Shown here one piece after another: positions 25,801-35,554 of a stretch of 43,941 nucleotides of DNA (its first letter is position 1; the number at the start of each line of letters is the position of its first letter). The notes below the pieces were generated by a model that saw only the letters and a list, made by a program, of their open reading frames with translations, did not search any database and was not told where the DNA came from. The stretch comes from Pelagicoccus mobilis (GTDB lineage: Bacteria > Verrucomicrobiota > Verrucomicrobiia > Opitutales > Opitutaceae): positions 1 to 43,941 of the forward strand of contig NZ_JAENIL010000055.1 in the NCBI RefSeq assembly GCF_016595505.1. Direction: 5' to 3'. Both the position numbers and the translations under genes were made by a program.

Positions 25801-27486
25801 TCACTTCTGCAGCTTCCTAGCACGCTCCATCCACGTTTGGGCTTCTTGAGCGTTACCAGCCTTCATCTCGACTCCCGCCATCACCCTATAAGCAATAGCC
25901 GCTCTTGGATGTTGTTTGACTGCTGCTCTCGCAGTTGCCCGGGCGCTCTCCAGCTCATCTTGTTCGAGGTAAACGGCTACGAGACGCACCATTGTATCCA
26001 GATGTTTGGGATCAATCTTCAGACCTGATTCGAATGACAGTGCCGCTGCCTCAAGATCTCCCTCGAGTAGCTTCGCACTCCCCTCAAGCAGATGGTGCTG
26101 CACATTGAGCTCCGTCAAGCCATCCAGCTGCGGGTCGATAGCGACCGCTTCATCAATACACTTTCGAGCTTCGTCGAAATCCTTTTGCTCGAGATAGTGA
26201 GCCGCCAAAATAGCACGGCACTTTGGCTCGATCGGAGAGAGCTTTCGAACTTCTTTGTAATGCACAATCGCCTCTGCTTTCTCATTCTTAGCCCAAAGGA
26301 AATTGGCGAGAGCACTCTGGTTCTTTGATTCAGTCGGCTCCATCTCCACCGCTTTTCGGAATGCCAACTCGGCTCCACTCAGTTCCCTCGCCTTCTCCAG
26401 CAAAACACCACGCTGTCTCCAGAGCCCTGAGGCCTCGCCGGCAAGCTCAACGGCTCTCTGAGAAGCTGCCAGAGCGGCCTCGGATTCCCCGTTTGAATCA
26501 AGTTCCGAAACATAGGCGTAGTGAGCACTCTCATACGTTGAATCCAACTCGATCGCTCGCAGCAAAAGTTCAGTCACCTCTTCGGATGGGTCGCTCTTCT
26601 TGAGCATCTCAGCCAACTGAAATACCAGTCGTGAATTTTCAGGAGACAGCGAAACAGCCTTCTGCAAGAACTCGATCCCCTCCCTTTCGCGTCCACTCGC
26701 CTCTAGTATGCTAGCGATCACACTGAGGCGATACGGCTCTAGGCAAAACGGGTAGAGTTCCTCCATCCACTCGTCCCTTGGCTGATGATAGCGCTCCCCG
26801 TTCAACGCAGCTCGTTCGACACGTTTGAGCTGATCTTCACGCCCCATTCTGCGATAGATGTTCGTTAGCAAGGAATAAGCGGATACGATCTTAGAATCCT
26901 CCCTCAGTGAGTTTAGCAGCAGGCCCTCTGCCTGCGACCACTGCTTGCGAGCGATCTCTACCCTCCCGAGCCCAATGAATCCGTAAGCCTTTTCCGTCCC
27001 TATCTCCAGGTAGCTTCGGTAGGACGATTCCGCTTTCTCCAACTCACCTAGTTTCAGGAAAACCTCCCCCAGATAAAAATGGCTTAAGCCATAGCGATCA
27101 TCCCTAGCTACCGCCTCATTCAGATGCTCCAAGGCCCTCTCTTGGTCCCCCAAGTCAAGCGCGATGCGTCCCGCGTAATAGTGCCATTTCGCCTTGCTAT
27201 CGGGAAATGCAAATAACGACGCATAGACAGTCTGCGACTCCTTCAGCAAAAGATTGGCGTGATAAAAATAGGCCAAGGCCTCGAGAGGCTCTGAATCATT
27301 CGGACGTTTGGCGACTGCCTTTATCAAGGATTCATACTCCTCCTGAAACGTTTGGTTATAGGAATCCGCGTTCTGGATACCGTATTGCTCTTTTACAGGC
27401 TGAACATTCGGGGCACAGGAACAGAGGATAAGAGCTCCCATGATGGAGAGAACAGCGATAAGACCTTTCGAATAACTGCGACTCAT
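25801..27486 (-). CDS. TPR-repeat lipoprotein
   Basis: 561 residues. A lipoprotein signal ends in lipobox LCSC (lipidated Cys24), followed by roughly a dozen tetratricopeptide repeats (for example EPLEALAYFYHANLLLKESQ, AKWHYYAGRIALDLGDQERALEHLNEAV, LSHFYLGEVFLKLGELEKAESSYRSYL). No enzymatic domain. It starts 3 bp after the FG-GAP lipoprotein stop, so the two are translationally coupled and probably work as a pair on the outer membrane, near the TonB receptor. Confidence 0.85.
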   Translation of the reverse strand: MSRSYSKGLIAVLSIMGALILCSCAPNVQPVKEQYGIQNADSYNQTFQEEYESLIKAVAKRPNDSEPLEALAYFYHANLLLKESQTVYASLFAFPDSKAKWHYYAGRIALDLGDQERALEHLNEAVARDDRYGLSHFYLGEVFLKLGELEKAESSYRSYLEIGTEKAYGFIGLGRVEIARKQWSQAEGLLLNSLREDSKIVSAYSLLTNIYRRMGREDQLKRVERAALNGERYHQPRDEWMEELYPFCLEPYRLSVIASILEASGREREGIEFLQKAVSLSPENSRLVFQLAEMLKKSDPSEEVTELLLRAIELDSTYESAHYAYVSELDSNGESEAALAASQRAVELAGEASGLWRQRGVLLEKARELSGAELAFRKAVEMEPTESKNQSALANFLWAKNEKAEAIVHYKEVRKLSPIEPKCRAILAAHYLEQKDFDEARKCIDEAVAIDPQLDGLTELNVQHHLLEGSAKLLEGDLEAAALSFESGLKIDPKHLDTMVRLVAVYLEQDELESARATARAAVKQHPRAAIAYRVMAGVEMKAGNAQEAQTWMERARKLQK

Positions 27487-27489
27487 TTT

Positions 27490-28752
27490 CTAGCGGTCCC
27501 AAAGGGTTAAGCGGGCAATTTTCTCGTACGGCGGATACGCGTGAAAAGATCCCGTCACGAGCTCCACCTTGCCGTCTTGGTCCATGTCCGCCGCTTCTAC
27601 TACGATCAAGTGAGTCGGCGTCCTTGCCAACGGTTTCATCGTGAAGCGAAAGGCACCATCATTCTCAAAATACGCCATAGAGACCGAATTCGGACGATCC
27701 CAGAAATTGAAACCACTGACCGCAACGACGTCCAAGTCTCCATCTTCATCGATATCCACGGCAATCGGACTATAAGCTCCCGCCAACTCTCCGATTCTAT
27801 GAAACTTGAAGTATCCATTTTTCCGATTCTCAAGCCATTGCACACCGTGCCAGGGTCGCGGTCCCGGCATCGCATAATCAAAGGCATCCCCATTGCTGTA
27901 GAGAATATCAGGCAAGCCATCGCGATTCAGATCTTCGATCGCAATCCCGGAGCTTCCGTAGTCTTCATTCGCCGAACCATAGACCGATCTTCCATCGAAC
28001 GTCCCCTCCCCTTGATTCCTGAAAACATGGATTTCCTCCCATTCCTGAGACACCAAGGCGGCGATGTCCGGCAGTCCATCACTATCAAAATCGGCCACTG
28101 GGGCATGTATTCCACCGGAAAGATCGAGCAATGATTCATCCTTAAATTCCCAGTTACCTAAATTCTCCATCCAGCTGATCTCACCCTGATCGTATCCAAA
28201 TTTAGCGATAGATAGATCCATATCTCCATCGAGATCGAGGTCAGCTGCCTGAACGTCCGTTACACGATCTACCCCTTCAGCCAATACCCGTTTCTCAAAG
28301 GTCAGTGCGTCGGTCTGCTCGAGAACGATAACCGAGCCAATCCGCTGATTGTTCGGGAAGATCACCCCCATGCTGGCAACGAGGATGTCTAAGTCTCCAT
28401 CCAAGTCGATATCCGCGGCTTCGACATGAGCAGGCCCCTGTATCGAATCACCCACTACTTGCTCTTCGTAAACGCCTAGGGAGCTCTGCCGTACCCAAGC
28501 CACACGATTCTCTTTCCCTTCACAAATCAAGACGTCGAGCAATCCATCCTTATCTAAGTCGACAATTGCCAGATCGGTAATCCAAGGTCGTCCAGAAAAC
28601 TCTCGGCCGATCGGTTCCGGAGTGAAGAGAGAAAGGCTGGAGTCATTCGAAGACTTTTGTGACGATGATTTCTTGTTCGAAACCGACTGTGGATCGGGAG
28701 AGCACGCTGCTAAAAACAGCAGGCTAAGGACTGGTAGAATTAAAGTTCTCAA
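27490..28752 (-). CDS. FG-GAP/VCBS-repeat lipoprotein
   Basis: 420 residues. Lipoprotein signal with lipobox LAAC (Cys17), then a seven-bladed propeller built from FG-GAP/VCBS repeats with Ca-binding loops of the type DLDKDGLLD, DIDLDGDLD, DLDLDGDMD, DFDSDGLPD, DLNRDGLPD, DIDEDGDLD and DMDQDGKVE. The signal peptide begins exactly at a TTG codon (28752-28750) and no upstream in-frame ATG was seen, so TTG is the likely start. Predicted surface-exposed, ligand- or protein-binding partner of the TPR lipoprotein. It lies downstream of the TonB receptor but beyond that gene's terminator. Confidence 0.85.
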   Translation of the reverse strand: MRTLILPVLSLLFLAACSPDPQSVSNKKSSSQKSSNDSSLSLFTPEPIGREFSGRPWITDLAIVDLDKDGLLDVLICEGKENRVAWVRQSSLGVYEEQVVGDSIQGPAHVEAADIDLDGDLDILVASMGVIFPNNQRIGSVIVLEQTDALTFEKRVLAEGVDRVTDVQAADLDLDGDMDLSIAKFGYDQGEISWMENLGNWEFKDESLLDLSGGIHAPVADFDSDGLPDIAALVSQEWEEIHVFRNQGEGTFDGRSVYGSANEDYGSSGIAIEDLNRDGLPDILYSNGDAFDYAMPGPRPWHGVQWLENRKNGYFKFHRIGELAGAYSPIAVDIDEDGDLDVVAVSGFNFWDRPNSVSMAYFENDGAFRFTMKPLARTPTHLIVVEAADMDQDGKVELVTGSFHAYPPYEKIARLTLWDR

Positions 28753-28833
28753 GGGGTTGTTTGGGTTGGACCACGGGATCGGGTTGATACTCTCAGTCCG
28801 CCGGATTTTTGCAATATGTTGCCGCTTCTTTTC

Positions 28834-28866
28834 AAAAAAAGTGAGGCGCTACCTGAGCGCCTCACT
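28834..28866 (-). terminator. Intrinsic terminator after the TonB receptor
   Basis: On the minus strand AGTGAGGCGCT-CAGGT-AGCGCCTCACT is followed by a run of T. Perfect 11-bp arms, 30 bases after the receptor stop. The lipoprotein pair therefore needs its own promoter or read-through. Confidence 0.9.
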
Positions 28867-28895
28867 TGTCAGATTAATTCAACATAAGAGGTTTT

Positions 28896-31800
28896 CTAGA
28901 ATTCGAATGAGTTCGTGATCATCCAGGTACGCGGAGCCTTCTGTTCCCACTGGAGTATCGAACCATCTGTGTGCGCCACGACCGGGTAGATGTCGTTGTC
29001 GTCGAAGAGGTTTTTGACGTTCAGTTGAATACGCCAATCGATCTCACGATCAGCGACCGTAAAAGAGTGACGATACTTCACCCATGCGTCGAAGTCCCAC
29101 AGCTCTTCACCCCAGATGGGGCGCGTAATATCAGGCACCAGAGTGAAAGACGCCGGGTTTATCGGATTGGTCTTACCCATGTATCCAATCGCTGACTCTG
29201 AGCGCCAACGAACCGCGCCTCCAATACCAAGTCCCTTGAACTTACCATCGTTAAATCGGTAATTCGTTATCAGGTTGGTGCGATACTTGCGTGAACGCGT
29301 ATTGGCAGTTCCGACCTCCTCACGCGCCAAAGCCACAAGCGCTAGGCCATTCGGATGCACGAGGTTGTTGTTTCCGATGGAATCCGTACGGTTGATCGCC
29401 CACTGATCGCTCGGGTCGGCAAGGTAGCTTGGATTCCAATCAACGGTATCGTTGCTTACGTTTGCAAAACCATCAACCATGACGCCATCGATCTCAACCG
29501 ACGGACCATAGAAATCCGCATCGGTTGGGTTCTTTGGCAAGTTGTAGTACTTTTCCCATACATCGATTCGCTGATCGATCGCCTGTAACGTATATGGCAA
29601 AGAGTTGAGATTCTTGGACTCGTTTTTCCCGAAGGTCAGAACGACGTCCCAATTCTCCAAAGGCTTCGCGTGTAGCTCTACTTCCATTCCCTCGGATTCA
29701 TAGTCGCGCGTCATGCGAGTGAAGTCGGTAAACTCGATCCCTTCTGGCGAATAATCGTTTTCGAATGAAAGACCGAGGTCCGCAGCCCACTGTTTACGGT
29801 CATCCAAAGCTGGATCGGCAACGCCTCCAAAATTCTCGGGGGTCAGCTCTTCCCAGAAGTCCTCGATCCAACGATTCGAATTTCGGATAACGGTGAAACG
29901 TGTGCGATTGTAGATCCAGTCGAACTCAAGAGCGCCAAAGGCTGTCTGCTCATACCAGCTCACACGGGTAAAGAGCTTTCCTTCGAGCAAGTTCAACATG
30001 AACCCGTAATCCTCACCCTCACCATTTGCTGGAGGTAGTGAACCTCCCAATACAGACTGATACTGACCTTGCGGCAGGTAGCTATCTGACTCGTTGTAGA
30101 AGAGGCTCAGCCAATCAGTTGCCTTGAAAACAACACCCTTGGTCCGAGTTGTGCCATCGTCCGAGTAGTAAGGGTCGTCTGGAATCGGGTCCGGCTGGTA
30201 CTCACCACGTTCGTCGCGAATCGTCGCCGGATCGCGAGTACCAAACTGGGTTTCCTCATCGTTTCTGACTCCAAAGGTAGTGATCAGCCGATTGTCCATG
30301 AAACGGCTTTGCAGCACAGCCATCTTACCCTCAATCTCGCGACGGTTGAGGATAGGACGCCCATCCCCAGAAAAGCCACCGATGACCTGTGGCCAGAAGT
30401 CTGGATCCTGCAGTTCGTAACGCCCTGGATAACGGATACTGTTTTCACCGCCGGTGAGTGGCATACCCGGAAAATCGATGTAGTAGCGATTCAGCAAATT
30501 GTTCTGACCGTCGCCGATATCGGAGAGGTTATTACCATTACTCAGCTTATAGTCGAATGCGTTGAACGCTCTCAGCTTACGCTGAAACTGCTCGATCTCA
30601 TCCTTCTGATAAAGTACCGCGAGCGCATGCCGACCGAGGTGCTTGTTTTGCTCAGTGAAATCCATCTCGTACGAGGCGGTAAAACGAAGATTGTCCTGGT
30701 CGATCGTCTCGTGGAAGCCGATCAGCTGTCCTTCCGTGTAGTAACGACCTACGTTCGGATTTTCAATGAGAACGAACTCTCCATCACCGTCCCGAAGCTT
30801 ATCCTGGTTTCGGTTCGGACGTGAGGCCCAGTTATAGGATGGATTGTCCGGTCCGCCAACGGTGCGGTTGAGTCTCCAGAGCGGAATGTAGTAATTGATA
30901 TCTACATACACGATCGCATTTTCGCCACGAATTGGGTCGACGAAATAGCGACTCCACTCCTCGTGGTTCACCGCGAGTTCGACATACAAATCATCGGTAA
31001 AACGATGCTCGATACTGGCTCCGTAATTCTCGCCCTTGAAGTCAGTCGCAGACGTAAGGCCATGAATGTTGAAGTTAGTCGGAACAAGCGTGTCTTCGGG
31101 TGTGAACGTCCGGAAAGGCACATTCGGATCCGGGTCACCCACAGTGATCGCAGAATCCAAGAAGATGAGACCTTGGTAACCAAGGCCCTCGTAAATCGCC
31201 CGTGTTTCCGGATCCTCGATCACGGAGAACGCCGAGGGATCGAGATCGAGATGCCCATGCATATAGGTACGGCTTTCACCACTACGAAACTTTGAACCTG
31301 AATCGCGATTGAAGCCGAGAGCGTGTTGCTCGGGCTCTTGCAGAGCGCTTACCGCTATCGTCTGCCCTTCACGAGCTAATCCGTAGCCCGATGGAATAAC
31401 CAGCTCGTCAACCCAAGTGGCACCATTGTCATAAGTCACACGATCGTTGAAGGAATCGATGAATGGCCGACCTGCAGCTTCCCATTGCTTGATCTCCTCC
31501 TTCGCCAGACGCCCACGAGCCTTGGACCGCGTGTTCTTCATGTGCTCGTAATTCGCACTGATCGTGGTGTTTTCGGTGGGTCTGAAGGTCAACGCTCCAT
31601 AACGCCGAGCTTCGTCGTCGATTTCCGGATCCTTCCACGTCTCGATCTCCTGCTCCACTGCAGCAAAGCGAATCGCCAACTTATCCTCGATCAGCACCTT
31701 GTTGAAATCGACCATCACCCGATTTCCATCCTCAGAGTCGAACCGGTATTCCACTTCGTAGGAATCTTCATTGGTACGCGCCTTCTTCAGAGTCGCGTTC

Positions 31801-32315
31801 ATCAAGCCAGCCGGACTTCCGATACCGTACAGAATGGAGTTTGGCCCCCGTGCGAGAGTGAAACGTTCTGAGTTGTAGGTATCCGCACGAAAACGGGTAT
31901 CGAAGAACCCTCGCGTAGTCGTGCTCGCGACCAAGCCTCTTACGCGGCTTGAATTGGTGGAGGATACACCATGCCCCTCCGTATCATTAGATGAATACTC
32001 ATTCTCATTCTCCGTGTTAACGGAGTACAAGTAAGCATCCTGGATATTGGTCGCTCCAATATCATCAAGGAACTCTTCGGTGAAAACCGAGATTGATGAC
32101 GCGATATCGCCCAGGTTTGATTTCAAGCGGGTTCCCGCAAGAGTGTTCTGGGCTCGATACCCTTCGTTGTCGCTCGCTTCGACGCTGAAAGGTGAAAGTT
32201 CGAATATTTCGTTATCTTCAGTTCCATCCTGAGCAATCGAGATGGTAAACGGCAAAATGCCCGCAAGCATTACCGGAACAGTCCTCTGGGGACACCAGGT
32301 AGTCTTTGTTCGCAT
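28896..32315 (-). CDS. TonB-dependent outer-membrane receptor
   Basis: 1139 residues. A signal region (TVPVMLAGILPFTISIAQ) is followed by a TonB-box-like segment (EIFELSPFSVEAS) typical of Opitutia receptors. Then come the plug domain (TRLKSNLGDIASSISVFTEEFLDDIGATNIQDAYLYSVNTE through ARGPNSILYGIGSPAGLMNATLKK) and a long 22-strand barrel ending in Phe (MITNSFEF). It imports a ligand, likely an oligosaccharide, using proton-motive force. The neighbouring LacI regulator and downstream sulfatase/glycosidase genes suggest a sulfated glycan fragment. The ATG at 32315 has a C/A-rich leader rather than a Shine-Dalgarno sequence. Confidence 0.93.
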   Translation of the reverse strand: MRTKTTWCPQRTVPVMLAGILPFTISIAQDGTEDNEIFELSPFSVEASDNEGYRAQNTLAGTRLKSNLGDIASSISVFTEEFLDDIGATNIQDAYLYSVNTENENEYSSNDTEGHGVSSTNSSRVRGLVASTTTRGFFDTRFRADTYNSERFTLARGPNSILYGIGSPAGLMNATLKKARTNEDSYEVEYRFDSEDGNRVMVDFNKVLIEDKLAIRFAAVEQEIETWKDPEIDDEARRYGALTFRPTENTTISANYEHMKNTRSKARGRLAKEEIKQWEAAGRPFIDSFNDRVTYDNGATWVDELVIPSGYGLAREGQTIAVSALQEPEQHALGFNRDSGSKFRSGESRTYMHGHLDLDPSAFSVIEDPETRAIYEGLGYQGLIFLDSAITVGDPDPNVPFRTFTPEDTLVPTNFNIHGLTSATDFKGENYGASIEHRFTDDLYVELAVNHEEWSRYFVDPIRGENAIVYVDINYYIPLWRLNRTVGGPDNPSYNWASRPNRNQDKLRDGDGEFVLIENPNVGRYYTEGQLIGFHETIDQDNLRFTASYEMDFTEQNKHLGRHALAVLYQKDEIEQFQRKLRAFNAFDYKLSNGNNLSDIGDGQNNLLNRYYIDFPGMPLTGGENSIRYPGRYELQDPDFWPQVIGGFSGDGRPILNRREIEGKMAVLQSRFMDNRLITTFGVRNDEETQFGTRDPATIRDERGEYQPDPIPDDPYYSDDGTTRTKGVVFKATDWLSLFYNESDSYLPQGQYQSVLGGSLPPANGEGEDYGFMLNLLEGKLFTRVSWYEQTAFGALEFDWIYNRTRFTVIRNSNRWIEDFWEELTPENFGGVADPALDDRKQWAADLGLSFENDYSPEGIEFTDFTRMTRDYESEGMEVELHAKPLENWDVVLTFGKNESKNLNSLPYTLQAIDQRIDVWEKYYNLPKNPTDADFYGPSVEIDGVMVDGFANVSNDTVDWNPSYLADPSDQWAINRTDSIGNNNLVHPNGLALVALAREEVGTANTRSRKYRTNLITNYRFNDGKFKGLGIGGAVRWRSESAIGYMGKTNPINPASFTLVPDITRPIWGEELWDFDAWVKYRHSFTVADREIDWRIQLNVKNLFDDNDIYPVVAHTDGSILQWEQKAPRTWMITNSFEF

Positions 32316-32358
32316 AGGTGTTTGTAGGTTGGGTTAGAAACACTCGCTCACGTATCCT

Positions 32359-32372
32359 GTGTAAGAATACAC
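32359..32372. promoter_or_regulatory. Short palindrome in the TonB receptor leader
   Basis: GTGTA-AGAA-TACAC, perfect 5-bp arms, 44 bases upstream of the receptor ATG. It could be a small hairpin in the leader RNA or a half-length operator. Confidence 0.35.
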
Positions 32373-32391
32373 CTCTACGTGCTGCGATGAT

Positions 32392-32481
32392 TCAAACTGA
32401 AGGGAAGAGTTGCTATCGACCTCGACGGGCGACCGAGAGATCGGCTGAAAGATCAGCAGCAACTGACTTGGTTCAGTTTGA
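32392..32481 (-). promoter_or_regulatory. Candidate structured RNA leader of the TonB receptor
   Basis: Nested pairing: outer stem TCAAACTGAA (32392-32401) with TTCAGTTTGA (32472-32481); second stem GTTGCT (32409-32414) with AGCAAC (32458-32463); inside, hairpins CCGA-GAGA-TCGG (32433-32444) and GCTGA-AAGA-TCAGC (32444-32457). The element is 77 bases upstream of the receptor start. No known riboswitch class was recognised. Confidence 0.4.
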
Positions 32482-33055
32482 TTGATATGGGGTAAAGAAA
32501 ACGGCGAAGAGATTCACTTACGCCAAAATGTTTTAATGGGGGTATTGGGTTGGGGTGCTAACTATGGGTAACGCGGCTGGGGTTAGCCTAGTGATTAGAG
32601 AAATTAAACAGATTCGTTAGAATAACAACTTTGGCTCTATTCATTTTTCGCTCTTTTCAAGCGATCTTATGCACTTTTTGTCCTTAGGGATAAATTTTCT
32701 AGCTAACATGTCGGGAAATTTACGATTGGTCCCGCGGCGGTCTTGGAAGTTTTCAACAAATCCTCCTCGGAAATTTCAGGCGCGACGTCCCGCACTACGC
32801 CTACAAAGCCCAAGATGAATGAGTACAAAGATCCCACCCATGACGAGGCAACTGCACCCTGTGGCTTAGGGTGTTTCTCAGTTCTCAAAGATTGGGGTAT
32901 TATTTTGTGTTCTCGTATTCGCTTCACACTTACAGCGCACTCGAAATCTTCTTTGGCACAAACCGATGGTCCGCAAACCAAGTTTTATTGAACAGTTCGA
33001 CAATTAAATTGATCGCGATACGTAATGCACTACTGTCACTTCACTCCCTTTCCCC

Positions 33056-34120
33056 ATGTCAGATTCCAAACCAACCCTGCGAGATCTCGCCAAACACTTA
33101 GGGCTCGCCTTGAGCACCGTATCAATGGCTCTCAAGGACCACCCTCGCCTTGCCCAGTCGACCCGTGACCGCGTTAAGAAGGCAGCCAAGGAGCTCGGCT
33201 ACACTCCCGACCCAAGAATCTCAAATGTGATGGGCTACTTGAAGAAGAAGCGGGCTGACAAACCGGTCGCCGCGCTCGCCTACGTGACCCGCTATTCAGA
33301 AGAAATCCAGCTCGATAAACACCCCGTTTACCACAACTATCTGCTCGGTGCCCGTGAACGTGCTGCAGAGCTGGGCTACCGTCTTGAATACTTCAATATG
33401 ACCTTGGAGAGTCTTTCCGGCAAACGACTGACTTCGGTGCTCCAACACCGCGGGATCGAAGGCGTTCTCATCCCTCCAATATTCTCGCTAGATGATTCGC
33501 TGGACCTGGACCTCACGCAATTTGCGACAATCACCTTCGGATACAGCATCGATCACGAATTCATCAATCGAATCTCGCTCAACCACTATTCCGCTATTTT
33601 CAACTCCCTCGAGGAAGTCGCGAACCAAGGTCACAAGCGGATCGGCTTCATAATGGAGGACATGAAAGAGCGCGTTCAACACCGCTGGAAAGCCGCTCAC
33701 CTCATGTTTCTGGACCTAAACAAGGATCAAGAGAAGATCCCAGCCTACGAGGGAAAGTTCAATCGAGACCGTTTCTTGAAGTGGTTTTCCGTATACAAAC
33801 CTACAGCTCTCCTCAGCCAGAATATCGACTGCATCAAAGCGCTTCACGAAGAAGGTCTCACCTGCGGCAAAGATTACGGATTCGCCACCCTCTCCCGAGA
33901 GTCTAACGTCTACTATATTTCACAAATCGAAGATCCAAAACTACGAGTTCAACTCAAAGACCTGTCAGGCTTGGACCAAAATTCATTCTACACCGGTCGC
34001 TACGCTGTGGAATTCCTCGCCCAGCAAATTGCCCTCAACCAAAAAGGATTCTCCGAACACCCCAAGGTGACGCTCATTAAGGGAAAATGGCACAAAGGAA
34101 GCACCCTGCACGCAGTGTAA
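33056..34120 (+). CDS. LacI-family transcriptional regulator
   Basis: 354 residues. The N-terminal HTH and hinge are clear (TLRDLAKHLGLALSTVSMALKDHPRLAQSTRDRVKKAAKELGYTPD). The periplasmic-binding-protein-like sensor domain that follows should bind a sugar. Divergent from the TonB receptor and convergent (13-bp gap) with the phosphatase/sulfatase genes, so it is the likely local repressor of this glycan cluster. The C-terminal half is divergent from well-known members, so the effector cannot be named. Confidence 0.92.
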   Translation: MSDSKPTLRDLAKHLGLALSTVSMALKDHPRLAQSTRDRVKKAAKELGYTPDPRISNVMGYLKKKRADKPVAALAYVTRYSEEIQLDKHPVYHNYLLGARERAAELGYRLEYFNMTLESLSGKRLTSVLQHRGIEGVLIPPIFSLDDSLDLDLTQFATITFGYSIDHEFINRISLNHYSAIFNSLEEVANQGHKRIGFIMEDMKERVQHRWKAAHLMFLDLNKDQEKIPAYEGKFNRDRFLKWFSVYKPTALLSQNIDCIKALHEEGLTCGKDYGFATLSRESNVYYISQIEDPKLRVQLKDLSGLDQNSFYTGRYAVEFLAQQIALNQKGFSEHPKVTLIKGKWHKGSTLHAV

Positions 34121-34133
34121 ACAAACAGCCGAA

Positions 34134-35552
34134 TCAATCCTCCACCGTCTCAGCTTCCAAAACATCTCGATTTAACACCTGACCATCCACTCCGTGGTGC
34201 GTTAAAACAGCCTGGGCCCTGCCATTCTCTCGCTTGATTTGGACCGATAAAAAACCGCCTCGCACCTTCAAGTACTCATGCATTGGAGTTCTCCGGTCTT
34301 CGCTGTAACCACCTGCGTGTTGATCAGAGGCTGAGCCGCAGGCGTATTCCCTCACTCCCGTCTCAGTATCTTGTGAAACGTACTGCCAGTGCCGATCGCC
34401 GCAGATAACGAACATGTTCCTCTGCTTCGAAATGAAGGTTCGTATTTCATTCCCTTCGTGGGAAAAATTGACGTTCGCGTGATTGTCGAACTTGTTTCCT
34501 CGATCAGGTCCCACAACAGGCGTAGGGCTTATCAGGATACGAAAGGTTGCATCCGACTTCTTAACCGATTCAAAAAACCACTGTTTCTGCTCTTCTCCCC
34601 AAATCGTCTTCTCAGGACCATCGGGTGCATCGTTTGGACTTCGAAAGTCGCGCCCCTCAACCAACCAAATCTGCAGGTCTTTACCCCATCGAACCGTGCG
34701 ATAGGTTTCCTTACCCATTGGCACTTGCTCGCGAAATATCCACAAGCCTTGATCCCAAGTGAGATCTCCGTATCGATCACCAGGGGTACTATCGTTTTTC
34801 ACTGTATCATGGTCATCTTTGATAAAGTAGGATGACACCTGATTGTGGAAGGCTTTCTGATAAGGTAAGGAATACATTCGGTTCCATTTGTAGCGGGCGA
34901 GCTCAGAATTCCGTGCCTTGGGATTCGAACGTTTGTAGTCGTAGTAGACAATGTCCCCGGTATGCACAAAAAAATCCGGATCCACATCCAGCATTGTCGA
35001 ATAGATGGTGTGACCGTTTGGCTTATCGTCCCTGCGGCTAAACTCCTGGCAAGAGACAACCGTAAAACGAACCGGTTCAGCTTCATTCTCAGAGGGAGCA
35101 GTGCGGAATCGCCCTTTGATGGTCTGCCCTGGTGCTCCGTCTGGCGTTCGTGAATACACAGCGACACGATACTCCTGATCAGGTAACAAGTCGCTGAGTT
35201 TGATCTGTGAGGTAAAATCTTTTTGGGGATCGACAGCGCCCCAGCCAGATCCACCAACTCTTACGCCTTCAAGCCACCAGTCGACTTTAACGTCTCCCCT
35301 TGCTCCAGGAACCGAGTACTCCATCTCCTCCAGCGATTTGCCTGCCGGCAAAGACTCATTATCCCCCCAGGATAATCCCTTCAGATTCCGATCAGAAAAT
35401 TGAGTTAGGCGGGTCCATACGATAGCGGAGTTCGAATCGACTTCGCCGATTTTAATTCCGTTTGCCAGGAAGACCTCAGCTTTGATTTCAGCGACTCCAA
35501 GCGAGCATAGAGCAAACCCTAGGGCCATTAATAAAAGACGTAATCGAGGCAT
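34134..35552 (-). CDS. PhoD-family metallophosphatase, exported (1)
   Basis: 472 residues. Signal peptide (MPRLRLLLMALGFALCSLGVAEIKA), an N-terminal fibronectin-like PhoD domain (NGIKIGEVDSNSAIVWTRL...YRVAVYSR), then the PhoD metallophosphatase core with metal-site motifs SCQEF, HTGDIVYYD, KDDHD, VEGRDFR and CGDRHWQY. Family members hydrolyse phosphodiesters or monoesters outside the cell. It starts 2 bp after the stop of the S1 sulfatase, with its Shine-Dalgarno (AAAGGA) inside the sulfatase 3' end, so the two are made together. That coupling suggests a job on the same sulfated glycan. Confidence 0.9.
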   Translation of the reverse strand: MPRLRLLLMALGFALCSLGVAEIKAEVFLANGIKIGEVDSNSAIVWTRLTQFSDRNLKGLSWGDNESLPAGKSLEEMEYSVPGARGDVKVDWWLEGVRVGGSGWGAVDPQKDFTSQIKLSDLLPDQEYRVAVYSRTPDGAPGQTIKGRFRTAPSENEAEPVRFTVVSCQEFSRRDDKPNGHTIYSTMLDVDPDFFVHTGDIVYYDYKRSNPKARNSELARYKWNRMYSLPYQKAFHNQVSSYFIKDDHDTVKNDSTPGDRYGDLTWDQGLWIFREQVPMGKETYRTVRWGKDLQIWLVEGRDFRSPNDAPDGPEKTIWGEEQKQWFFESVKKSDATFRILISPTPVVGPDRGNKFDNHANVNFSHEGNEIRTFISKQRNMFVICGDRHWQYVSQDTETGVREYACGSASDQHAGGYSEDRRTPMHEYLKVRGGFLSVQIKRENGRAQAVLTHHGVDGQVLNRDVLEAETVED

Positions 35553-35554
35553 AC

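Larger units (their letters stand above)
32316..33055. promoter_or_regulatory. 740-bp divergent control region, TonB receptor / LacI regulator
   Basis: No convincing gene. It must carry the promoters of the receptor (minus) and the LacI gene (plus). From left to right it holds a C/A-rich leader next to the receptor start, a GTGTA-AGAA-TACAC palindrome (32359-32372), a nested inverted-repeat structure (32392-32481), an A/T-rich stretch (about 32630-32720), and a 270-bp part with open frames on both strands that look non-coding. Much longer than other intergenic gaps here. Confidence 0.65.

Noticed and set aside
32703-32991. Overlapping 82-92 codon frames on both strands in the TonB-LacI intergenic region
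   Set aside because: No Shine-Dalgarno, the minus frame begins at TTG, and neither product resembles a known family. Possibly an old gene remnant, but not supportable.
33010-33021. ATCGCGAT as an autoregulatory LacI operator
   Set aside because: The palindrome is only 8 bp with no matching second site near the receptor; too weak to call.
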